44,636 nucleotides of DNA from Ignavibacteriales bacterium (GTDB lineage Bacteria > Bacteroidota > Ignavibacteria > T3Sed10-11). A program made the translations under genes and the position numbers. Position 1 is the first letter of the stretch. Each line of letters opens with the position of its first letter. The stretch spans positions 1 through 44,636 of the forward strand of contig PWYR01000096.1 in the NCBI GenBank assembly GCA_003567775.1, in the 5' to 3' direction. Of this stretch, positions 22,428-30,976 are shown in pieces. The notes under the pieces were generated by a model. The model was not told where the DNA came from and did not search any database. It worked only from the letters and a program-made list of their open reading frames with translations.

Positions 22428-22937
22428 ATGGAACGACTCTGGTCGCCCTGGCGGTCAAAATATATCGAGAGCTTTAACGAAAAAAAAGACGAATCCGATG
22501 ATTACTGTCTTTTTTGCGATGCGCTTAACACGCCGGAAAAAGACGATGAACGGTATGTGCTGTACCGGGGGCAATCGTGTTATGTTATTATGAATCTGTA
22601 CCCATACAATAGCGGGCATCTGATGATAGTTCCTTACCGTCATTTGAGCGCGCTCACCGAAATGAGCGATGAAGAATACCTGGAGATAATGCAACTCTTG
22701 AAACGATGCACCGAAGCGCTTGACCGGACAATGAGTCCGCACGGATTCAATGTCGGCGCAAATATCGGGCGGGTGAGCGGAGCGGGAATAGATCATCATA
22801 TACATTTTCATATTGTTCCCCGTTGGAACGGGGACACAAACTTTTTGCCGGTACTCGGCGATACCAAAGTTATTTCGGAAGAAATGCCGAAAACCTACCG
22901 AAAACTCAAGAAACACCTCATAGACTCGACTGCTTGA
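22428..22937 (+). CDS. HIT family protein (Ap4A hydrolase/phosphorylase-like)
   Basis: LWSPWRSKYIESF, NSGHLMIVPYRH, HHIHFHIVPRW HIT triad. Confidence 0.93.
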   Translation: MERLWSPWRSKYIESFNEKKDESDDYCLFCDALNTPEKDDERYVLYRGQSCYVIMNLYPYNSGHLMIVPYRHLSALTEMSDEEYLEIMQLLKRCTEALDRTMSPHGFNVGANIGRVSGAGIDHHIHFHIVPRWNGDTNFLPVLGDTKVISEEMPKTYRKLKKHLIDSTA

Positions 22938-23009
22938 AGTTTACTCGTTAAACCAAAAGTCCTGTACGGGTGTCTAATTCACAAATAAAGATGTGTTCCG
23001 GGATTAATT

Positions 23010-23570
23010 GTGGTATCTGATCACGAAGATAATGAATTAATAGACCGTTTTCTGGATGGAGATGAGCAGGCATTCAATTTGCTTGTCCGGAAACATCAGG
23101 ATTTTGTGTATAATATTACCCGGAAGATAACCGGAAATCATGAAGATGCAATAGAAACAGCACAGCGGGTTTTTGTGAAAATGTATGACCGGCTTGCGTC
23201 ATTTACAAAAGCATCGGCATTTTCAACATGGTTGTACAGGGTTGCAACGAATGAATCGTTAAATGTAATCCGATCGAGGCGTTTTAAAAAATGGTTCAGC
23301 TTCGATGATGCGGAAAAAGAACTCCGCGATACTGCAATAAACCCGTTTGAAGCATTGGTGGAAGAGGAAAAAAAAGAACAACTCGATCGTGTGGTCCGGA
23401 CGTTACCAGACCGGCAGCAAACGGTGTTCATGTTGCGTATGAGTGAAGGATTGTCATACGAGGAAATTGCCGATGTCCTCGGTGTCAGTCAAGGCAGTTT
23501 AAAGGCATCATTTTTTCATGCAGTCAATAAAGTAACAAAAGCACTTGGGAAAATATATGAAAAATCATAA
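23010..23570 (+). CDS. RNA polymerase ECF sigma factor
   Basis: LIDRFLDGDEQAFNLLVRKHQDFVYNI; LPDRQQTVFMLRMSEGLSYEEIADVLGVSQGSLKASFFHAVNK. Confidence 0.93.
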   Translation: MVSDHEDNELIDRFLDGDEQAFNLLVRKHQDFVYNITRKITGNHEDAIETAQRVFVKMYDRLASFTKASAFSTWLYRVATNESLNVIRSRRFKKWFSFDDAEKELRDTAINPFEALVEEEKKEQLDRVVRTLPDRQQTVFMLRMSEGLSYEEIADVLGVSQGSLKASFFHAVNKVTKALGKIYEKS

Positions 23571-24147
23571 GGATTGTGAAATAATCCGCCGGAGGATTGA
23601 AGAAGGTATTATAGGAACTGCTGCGATCGACCGTTCGGAACTAAACGACCACATGCAATCGTGCAGCGACTGCCGGACATATGCGGCGCAATTAGAGACG
23701 CTCTCTGCAATTTCAAATGTTCGCTATACGCTGCCTGCACATGAACGCGGAAGCTTTTCAGCAAAAGTGCGCACCCGAATTGAAGATCAAAAAACCTCAC
23801 GACGGAAACCCGCTTTTATAGCACAACCGGCATTTCAGATAGTCGTATTGATTATGATTATTGTATCGGTTGCATTATATCTTATCAATACCGAACCGGC
23901 CCCGGTGTTTGTTGTTGAATGGGACAATATTGAATATTTAAATGAATATACCTTTTATTATGATGATATGATTATTCCCGATAACGGGATAATCATTGAT
24001 TTGTATGCGGAAACTTTGTTCGGCGAGGATTTCTATCACGATGATTTCCGGGACGCCGGTTATTTCGACGATGAATATTATTATACTATAGATCTATTGT
24101 CACCCGAAGAAATTGAAGATATCATCCAACGAATGGAAGGGGCTTAA
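23557..24147 (+). CDS. Anti-sigma factor with zinc-finger (HxxxCxxC), TM and acidic periplasmic domain
   Basis: Start overlaps sigma stop; HMQSCSDCR motif; TM FQIVVLIMIIVSVALYLI; Asp/Tyr-rich tail YHDDFRDAGYFDDEYYYTIDLL. Confidence 0.8.
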   Translation: MKNHKDCEIIRRRIEEGIIGTAAIDRSELNDHMQSCSDCRTYAAQLETLSAISNVRYTLPAHERGSFSAKVRTRIEDQKTSRRKPAFIAQPAFQIVVLIMIIVSVALYLINTEPAPVFVVEWDNIEYLNEYTFYYDDMIIPDNGIIIDLYAETLFGEDFYHDDFRDAGYFDDEYYYTIDLLSPEEIEDIIQRMEGA

Positions 24148-24151
24148 AAGC

Positions 24152-24628
24152 ATGGTGCGTTTAACGTCATTATTGATATTTCTTTTGTTGTTTGTCCAGG
24201 CGGATGTTTTCACACAGCAGCGTCATCAGCGCATGCAGGAGGGCCGCGATCGTATCGAAACCTTGCGGCAGGTGAAAATGATCGAAGCGTTGAACCTCGA
24301 TGAGGAAACCGCTGCCCGGCTATCCGTATTTTACAAGCGGCATCAGGATAAAATACGGGATTTACATCAGGAAATAGAAAATCTGATCGACGAACTTGAA
24401 TCGGCGATCGATGAGGATAAACCGGACAATGTGCTGCGGCAAATTCGATCCGGCATTAACGAAAAACGAAATACTATACATGAGAACAGAGTCAATTTGT
24501 ACCTGGAGATCGAAGACATACTTACGCCGCGTCAGGTTGCGAAACTTATTGTGTTCGAGAGGAACTTTAATCGGGACTTGCGTCAAATTATGCGTGAAGT
24601 GCAGCGTGACCGGCGGCGCGGCAGGTGA
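24152..24628 (+). CDS. Spy/CpxP-like periplasmic helical protein
   Basis: Signal peptide LTSLLIFLLLFVQADVFTQ; IEALNLDEETAARLSVFYKRHQDKIRDL...EIEDILTPRQVAKLIVFERNF resembles LTxxQ-type proteins. Confidence 0.65.
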   Translation: MVRLTSLLIFLLLFVQADVFTQQRHQRMQEGRDRIETLRQVKMIEALNLDEETAARLSVFYKRHQDKIRDLHQEIENLIDELESAIDEDKPDNVLRQIRSGINEKRNTIHENRVNLYLEIEDILTPRQVAKLIVFERNFNRDLRQIMREVQRDRRRGR

Positions 24629-24660
24629 ACCGATCCGGTTATTAATCTGTTTTCCATTAC

Positions 24661-25836
24661 ATGAATCGCTCCAACATCTATCTTGATTACAGCGCAACGA
24701 CGCCTGTCGATCCGGCGGTGCTCCTGGCTATGCAGCCGTATTTTACCGATGTATTCGGAAATGCCTCGTCCGTACACGCACACGGTCGAAAGGCAAAAGC
24801 TGCACTCGAACGCAGCAGGGAGATCGTTGCCGCCGAACTCGGTATATATCCCGGTGAATTACTTTATACCTCCGGCGGTACTGAATCCAATAACACCGCG
24901 TTGATCGGCGCCGCGCTTGCATTACGGAAGCACGGCAAATCCCATATCGTTACTTCAAAAGCCGAACATCAAGCTGTCCTTGAAACATGCGAGTTTTTAG
25001 AGTCAATCGGGTTCACCGTTACGTATCCGGACGTCAACCGGTACGGCGCCGTAGAACCGGAGCATCTTACCGGTGTCTTGCGCGATGATACCGGGTTGGT
25101 TTCTTTGATGCATGCCAACAACGAGCTTGGTACGTTGAATGATATCCGGACGCTCGGTGATATCTGCCGTGATCAGGGAATACTGTTTCATTCCGATATA
25201 GTGCAATCATTTGCAAAGATGCCGATCGATTTGAGCGAACTACCGGTTGATCTTGCTTCTATATCGGCGCATAAAATTTACGGGCCGAAAGGAATCGGAG
25301 CATTATATATTCGAAAAGGAGTAGAAATTGAGCGGTTCCAGCATGGTGGTGGTCAGGAACGCGGACGAAGGGGAGGAACGGAAAACGTTCCGCTTTCGGT
25401 TGGATTTGCAAAAGCAGTCGAATGTATGCAACAAATACGTGAAGAAGAACGCGAACGTCTTCGTTCGATGCGGACACAACTTCTCAACGGTCTGACTGAA
25501 AAGATTGAAGGTTTGCACGTTAACACCGATATTAGCAACTCGGTTGATCATATCCTGAATGTATCCTTCGATGCAGCGAAAATATTGATCGATGGAGAAG
25601 CTCTTCTGATGAGTCTCGATACTGCAGGATTATCCGTATCGAACGGCTCTGCCTGTACTTCCGGCTCGCTTGAACCGTCGCATGTCCAGCTCGCAATCGG
25701 TCACGATGCACCGACCGCAAAGTCGGCAATTCGTTTTTCGCTCGGGAAATACACGACGGGGGGTGATATCCGGCATGCCGTCGATATAGTTGCCGGTGTT
25801 ATACAGAAAATCGGTCGACCTGCAGAAACTGTTTGA
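24661..25836 (+). CDS. Cysteine desulfurase (NifS/IscS family)
   Basis: IYLDYSATTPVDPAV, SAHKIYGPKGIGALYIRKG, GGGQERGRRGGTENV, SNGSACTSGSLEPSHV. Confidence 0.95.
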   Translation: MNRSNIYLDYSATTPVDPAVLLAMQPYFTDVFGNASSVHAHGRKAKAALERSREIVAAELGIYPGELLYTSGGTESNNTALIGAALALRKHGKSHIVTSKAEHQAVLETCEFLESIGFTVTYPDVNRYGAVEPEHLTGVLRDDTGLVSLMHANNELGTLNDIRTLGDICRDQGILFHSDIVQSFAKMPIDLSELPVDLASISAHKIYGPKGIGALYIRKGVEIERFQHGGGQERGRRGGTENVPLSVGFAKAVECMQQIREEERERLRSMRTQLLNGLTEKIEGLHVNTDISNSVDHILNVSFDAAKILIDGEALLMSLDTAGLSVSNGSACTSGSLEPSHVQLAIGHDAPTAKSAIRFSLGKYTTGGDIRHAVDIVAGVIQKIGRPAETV

Positions 25837-25870
25837 AGATAACCTTCCGTTTCAGTATCTTACTATCTTA

Positions 25871-26905
25871 ATGCATCACAATATCAATATAATACTGGGA
25901 ATAGAAACATCGTGCGATGAAACCTCCGTTGCGGTGCTCAATAACGGTACGGTATGCTCGAATATAATCTCCTCGCAGGTTGTTCATAAAGAATACGGCG
26001 GAGTCGTTCCCGAACTTGCATCGCGTGCACACTTAAAAATGATCGTACCGATAATGAACGCCGCTCTTGCTCAAGCGGGTTTCTCCCTTGAGGATATAGA
26101 TGCTGTCGCGGCAGTGTACGGTCCGGGGCTTGTGGGAGCATTGCTGGTCGGGCTGAACTTCGGGAAATCGCTTGCATGGTCCCGGCGAATACCGTTTATC
26201 GGAGTGAATCATATGGAAGGGCATGTGTATTCCATATTTCTTGAAGATGAAAAACCTGAGTATCCGTTTATATGTCTAACGGTATCGGGGGGACATACCG
26301 ATCTCCTCTATATAAAGGAACCGTTGACCTACGAACGATTAGGAAGAACTCGAGATGATGCGGCAGGTGAAGCGTTCGATAAAGTCGCAAAAATGCTCGG
26401 CATCGGCTATCCCGGCGGACCGGTGATCGACAAGCTGGCGAAGGACGGAAATCCGTTTGCGATTAACTTCCCCCGGTCGTATGCCCGGGCAGAGCATTAT
26501 GATTTTAGTTTCAGCGGACTGAAAACCGCGGTGTTATATTATTTACGCGATCGGAATTTACTCGCGGGGAACGGCGCGCCCGTTGCAAAGTCTCCCGAAT
26601 TAAATGATATTTGTGCATCGTTTCAACAAGCTGTCGTCGATACACTGGTCGAGAAAACCCGGCGTGCGGTTGCCGATTATGGTGTGAAACACGTGGGAGT
26701 CGTCGGCGGCGTATCCGCTAATTCCCGGTTGCGTGAAGTGTTCCAAAACATGGCTTCGGGGAATAATAGTAACGTATATTTTCCCCGGCTTGAATATTGC
26801 ACGGATAACGCCGCTATGGCTGCGTATGCAGGATGGTTACGATTAATCGACGGTGAAACATCTCCTGCATCGCTTGCAGCGGTTCCGAACCTCAACATAG
26901 CATAG
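25871..26905 (+). CDS. tsaD: tRNA N6-adenosine threonylcarbamoyltransferase
   Basis: ILGIETSCDETSVAVL, VPELASRAHLK, NHMEGHVYS, FSFSGLKTAVLY; start placed at the internal ATG at 25871 rather than the ORF-track start 25790, which lies inside the upstream gene. Confidence 0.96.
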   Translation: MHHNINIILGIETSCDETSVAVLNNGTVCSNIISSQVVHKEYGGVVPELASRAHLKMIVPIMNAALAQAGFSLEDIDAVAAVYGPGLVGALLVGLNFGKSLAWSRRIPFIGVNHMEGHVYSIFLEDEKPEYPFICLTVSGGHTDLLYIKEPLTYERLGRTRDDAAGEAFDKVAKMLGIGYPGGPVIDKLAKDGNPFAINFPRSYARAEHYDFSFSGLKTAVLYYLRDRNLLAGNGAPVAKSPELNDICASFQQAVVDTLVEKTRRAVADYGVKHVGVVGGVSANSRLREVFQNMASGNNSNVYFPRLEYCTDNAAMAAYAGWLRLIDGETSPASLAAVPNLNIA

Positions 26906-26918
26906 TGTGTTTAGATAG

Positions 26919-27224
26919 ATGGAATTCGAAAAGAAAATTGATTATCATAGAAAAGAGATCGATAAAATCGACAGGCAGCTTATAGAGCTATTCAATCGGC
27001 GCGCCGAGCATGCGATTGCAATCGGAAAAATGAAAAAGGAACGCAGGTTACCTGTCTATGATCCGGAGCGGGAGAATGAAATTTTTCGCAACTTACGCGA
27101 AGCTAACAACGGACCGCTTACACCGGATGCGATACAACGGTTGTTCGAACGAATTATTGACGAATCAAGAAGAATAGAACGTGATTCTGCCGAATCACGC
27201 GAAGAAAAAACAGGGGAAACATAG
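26919..27224 (+). CDS. Chorismate mutase, AroQ class
   Basis: HRKEIDKIDRQLIELFNRRAEHAIAIGKMKKERRLPVYDPERENEIF. Confidence 0.88.
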   Translation: MEFEKKIDYHRKEIDKIDRQLIELFNRRAEHAIAIGKMKKERRLPVYDPERENEIFRNLREANNGPLTPDAIQRLFERIIDESRRIERDSAESREEKTGET

Positions 27225-28337
27225 ATGGTAAAGAAGGAATTCATGAGGAACGGAATTCAGAACAAGATTATCCTGATACCGGTTGGGATAATTGCAGTTT
27301 TGTTAATACTTACTTCTATATATTTTTACCGGGCATTTAATTCACCGAACTATCCGGATGGTGAACGTGTCGTTGTAACCATACCGAAAGGTGTAAGTTT
27401 CGACCGCATCGCCGATCTGTTATATGAGAATAATATTATCGAAAACCGGTTCAGATTTTATGTAACCGGTCGTTTGCTCGGATGGGAGGAGAAAATACAA
27501 AGCGGCATGTTTGAAGTCCCGCCCGGTAAATCGAATTATGATCTGTTAAAGGACTTGCGTTACGGGAGATTACGCAAGGTCTTTGAGATAACTATATTCG
27601 AAGGATTTGGAACGCAGCGGATTGGAGGATTACTGCAAAATCGAATGGGGCTCGATTCGACGCGAGTGGTTGAGCTTGTATACGACAGCTCGTTTGCAGC
27701 TCGTTACGGGGTTGACCACGGATCGTTAAAAGGTTATCTGCTGCCGGATCGGTATCGGTTTTTTGGAGATGATAATGAAGAAGACGTTCTCAATAAGATT
27801 GTCGGTGAATTTTGGACATTTTACAACGATTCACTGCAAAGGCGCACCGAAGAACTCGGTTTAACGATCCACGATGTAATTGTTATGGCATCGATCGTTG
27901 AAGGAGAAACATTGCTTGATTCGGAAAAACCGATCGTCGCGGGTCTATACTATAATCGATTACGACGGCGTATGCCCCTGCAAGCCGATGCCACCGTTCA
28001 GTACGCATTAGTCGATGAACCACCGCGCCGGTTGCTCTACCGTGATTATCGTATTCAATCACCCTATAATACATATTTATTCAGAGGGCTGCCTCCCGGT
28101 CCTATTAACAACCCCGGACGGAGGGCAATACTCGCATCGCTATATCCCGCCGATCATAGTTATTTATATATGGTCACCGACGGTACGGGTGGGCATATAT
28201 TTAGCGAAACATATAGCGAGCATATGCGCGCCGTGCGGCAATTCAGACAGATACGGGCTGAACAGGAACGGCTCCGCCGTCTCGAAGAACAAAATCGGGC
28301 ATCGGGTGAAAACGGAAAGCAAATACTGGCTGACTAA
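27225..28337 (+). CDS. mltG: Endolytic transglycosylase MltG
   Basis: N-terminal TM; EGFGTQRIGGLL, LKGYLLPDRYRF, VIVMASIVEGETLLDSEKPIVAGLYYNRL, LQADATVQYAL, SPYNTYLFRGLPPGPINNPG. Confidence 0.95.
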   Translation: MVKKEFMRNGIQNKIILIPVGIIAVLLILTSIYFYRAFNSPNYPDGERVVVTIPKGVSFDRIADLLYENNIIENRFRFYVTGRLLGWEEKIQSGMFEVPPGKSNYDLLKDLRYGRLRKVFEITIFEGFGTQRIGGLLQNRMGLDSTRVVELVYDSSFAARYGVDHGSLKGYLLPDRYRFFGDDNEEDVLNKIVGEFWTFYNDSLQRRTEELGLTIHDVIVMASIVEGETLLDSEKPIVAGLYYNRLRRRMPLQADATVQYALVDEPPRRLLYRDYRIQSPYNTYLFRGLPPGPINNPGRRAILASLYPADHSYLYMVTDGTGGHIFSETYSEHMRAVRQFRQIRAEQERLRRLEEQNRASGENGKQILAD

Positions 28338-28343
28338 AATCGT

Positions 28344-28568
28344 ATGGTGTTACATTATTTATATATTGTTTTCAGTGTTTGGCTCTTTATCGGTTTATCC
28401 CATAATCTTGCCGGTCTACAAATTCAGCAACCGCAGCGGCATGTAACTTCGGGTGAAGCGCGGCTGTGGATCAATGTGGCAAGCGGATTACCGTTCAGAC
28501 GCGAGGGTACTCTTCGCATTGATGCCGGAGTGGTGAATGTAGTGGAATTTTATGGTTTCAGCAGGTAA
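28344..28568 (+). CDS. Small hypothetical protein with putative signal peptide
   Basis: 74-aa ORF 6 nt after the mltG stop; hydrophobic N-terminus; no family recognised. Confidence 0.3.
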   Translation: MVLHYLYIVFSVWLFIGLSHNLAGLQIQQPQRHVTSGEARLWINVASGLPFRREGTLRIDAGVVNVVEFYGFSR

Positions 28569-28612
28569 CACTGATCGTAAACATTTCATAATAGAAACCG
28601 GGAGATTCTTCA

Positions 28613-29212
28613 ATGGAACGTTATGCAGTAGATATAGTACTTCTTCCGCCCGACGAAATTATGTCGAAGTCAATAGCGCTTAACCAAAATTTGATCCGGG
28701 ATAACCCGCCGAAAATTGAATTAAATACAGAGAATTGCATCCCTCATATATCTCTCTCGATGGGAGTGCTGAAAGAATCGGACCTTGAAGAATTTGAAAT
28801 TGCATTGGTAACCATCGCCGGAAATTTCAAGCCGTTATCATTGAGAAGTTCCGGAATCCATACGGTCGACGTTCCTAACGGTGAGAAAGTATCGGGGATT
28901 GCGATCGAAAATTCGGACGGATTATACAATCTTCACAAAGAGGTTATGCAATTGAGCGGCAGATACCTGACCGACGATGCAACTATAGATATGTGCTATT
29001 CACCTCCACCGGTTGAGGAGGTAACATTACATTTTATTAAAAATTATCGTGAAAAGTCGGCGTTTGAAAATTTTTCACCGCACATCACGCTGGGGATCGG
29101 GGAGATGATAGATCCGGATTTTACTCATGAGTTCACCGCATCGGTTCTGGCATTATGCCGGCTCGGTAATTACTGTACCTGCAGAAAGAAAATGGCCGAA
29201 ATACGGTTATAA
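28613..29212 (+). CDS. 2H phosphoesterase superfamily protein (2'-5' RNA ligase-like)
   Basis: Two H-x-[ST] motifs: CIPHISLSMG and FSPHITLGIG. Confidence 0.75.
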   Translation: MERYAVDIVLLPPDEIMSKSIALNQNLIRDNPPKIELNTENCIPHISLSMGVLKESDLEEFEIALVTIAGNFKPLSLRSSGIHTVDVPNGEKVSGIAIENSDGLYNLHKEVMQLSGRYLTDDATIDMCYSPPPVEEVTLHFIKNYREKSAFENFSPHITLGIGEMIDPDFTHEFTASVLALCRLGNYCTCRKKMAEIRL

Positions 29213-29281
29213 GGCCGGGATATTATATGGGTAATAGAGTAATTATTTGAAATGAGCGTCAGCTAATTTTTAAAAAGAAAA

Positions 29282-30403
29282 ATGTCTGAAAAAATCATAT
29301 TAAATAAATCGGTATATATCAAAAAATTGAAAAAACTGATTAATCAATCGGATATACGATTAATCAAAGATAAGATTAATCACATAACTCATAGCATTAA
29401 TAATAATGATCATGTTTCAAATGGTATTGATAACTCCGGTGAACACCCGGATACAATTAATATATCCAAAAATTATATTTTAAATGAACTGACACAAATT
29501 GAAAAAACGAGAACGATAGAGAGAACGAAATATTATATTCAACGATTAATTAAAAGTATTTCGGAAATTAAGACGAATAAAGTCAATGATATAAACTTAA
29601 ACAGGTGGAAAGAGTATGATAATATAATTACCGATAGCTTGTGGCTTTTGCCGAAACGCGATTCGTACGGTGTGCACGCCTCCTGGTATTGGGGGAATTT
29701 TATTCCCCAGATTCCGCATCAATTAATGTTACGGTATACAAAATCCGGTGATCTTGTCGTCGATCCGTTCATCGGGAGCGGCACCACATTGTTGGAATGT
29801 CTGCGGCTTAAACGAAACGGCATCGGTGTGGAGTTAAATAAAGAGATTGCAAAGAAAACTAAACAAATTTTGAAAAAAGGCGAACAGTATATTACAGAGG
29901 ATGAATTATCGGATACAAACAGCGCAATCGATTATACTGTTAAAACTATTGTTGAAATCGGCGACAGTACAGAGTTAGATTTTAAAAAATTATTACGGAA
30001 GCACGGATTTACATCCGCACAATTTTTACTGCTACATCCTCCGTATCACGACATCATAAAATTCAGCGATCATCCGAACGATCTCTCGGCGCAGAAAGAA
30101 ATTGAGGGTTTTATCGCGATGTTCTGCAAAGTTATTGATAATATATCCCCAATACTCGATAAAGGAAGATATATGGCAATTGTAATCGGAGATAAATACT
30201 CAAATGGTGAATGGATACCGCTCGGATTTTATGTAATGAATGAATTATTAAAGCGAAGCTTTAAACTAAAAAGCATTGTTGTAAAGAATTTTGAAGACAC
30301 GCTTGCGAAACGAAATCAAAAGGAATTGTGGCGCTATCGGGCGTTGACTGGCGGTTTTTACATATTTAAACACGAATATATTTTGTTATTTAAAAAGAAA
30401 TAA
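29282..30403 (+). CDS. Orphan DNA (amino)methyltransferase
   Basis: [30 protein letters not shown] (motif I, SAM) and [14 protein letters not shown] (motif IV, xPPY); C-terminal [22 protein letters not shown]. Confidence 0.85.
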   Translation: MSEKIILNKSVYIKKLKKLINQSDIRLIKDKINHITHSINNNDHVSNGIDNSGEHPDTINISKNYILNELTQIEKTRTIERTKYYIQRLIKSISEIKTNKVNDINLNRWKEYDNIITDSLWLLPKRDSYGVHASWYWGNFIPQIPHQLMLRYTKSGDLVVDPFIGSGTTLLECLRLKRNGIGVELNKEIAKKTKQILKKGEQYITEDELSDTNSAIDYTVKTIVEIGDSTELDFKKLLRKHGFTSAQFLLLHPPYHDIIKFSDHPNDLSAQKEIEGFIAMFCKVIDNISPILDKGRYMAIVIGDKYSNGEWIPLGFYVMNELLKRSFKLKSIVVKNFEDTLAKRNQKELWRYRALTGGFYIFKHEYILLFKKK

Positions 30404-30464
30404 ATATTTTATAGTTATGATTCTATTTCACCCAACGAATGTTTTCAGGTGCAGGGAGCGGCTC

Positions 30465-30944
30465 ATGAACAAACGTATCTTTACAACCGTATTATTAAGC
30501 ATTTTCTTAAGCATGTGTTATTGCAAGGGGCAAGCGAATATGGAAAATAAACCATACAACAAACTCACACCGGAAGAAGAGCGTATCATTATTCAAAAAG
30601 GTACAGAGAGACCGTTCACCGGGAAATATAACGATTTCTACGAAAAAGGTACATACCATTGCAAACGATGCAATGCCCTTCTTTACAGATCAAGCGATAA
30701 ATTTTCCTCGGGCTGCGGATGGCCAAGCTTCGATGATGAAGTGAAAGGAGCGGTTAAACGGGAAATAGATGCAGACGGAATGCGTACGGAGATTTTATGC
30801 GCACATTGTGATGCACATCTCGGACATGTTTTTCAAGGGGAGGGGTTTACCGAAAATAATGTCCGGCATTGCGTTAATTCTATATCGATGGTATTTGTAC
30901 CGGAAGGTGAAGAACTGCCCCCCGTATTGGGAGGAGGAAAGTGA
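30465..30944 (+). CDS. msrB: Peptide-methionine (R)-S-oxide reductase with signal peptide
   Basis: [55 protein letters not shown]-terminal hydrophobic signal. Confidence 0.95.
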   Translation: MNKRIFTTVLLSIFLSMCYCKGQANMENKPYNKLTPEEERIIIQKGTERPFTGKYNDFYEKGTYHCKRCNALLYRSSDKFSSGCGWPSFDDEVKGAVKREIDADGMRTEILCAHCDAHLGHVFQGEGFTENNVRHCVNSISMVFVPEGEELPPVLGGGK

Positions 30945-30976
30945 AATGATCAAGACGTTATTTTTTCCGTCCCTGT

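Noticed and set aside
30465-30944. Selenoprotein MsrB
   Set aside because: The active-site position is an ordinary Cys codon (RHCVNS), with no in-frame TGA
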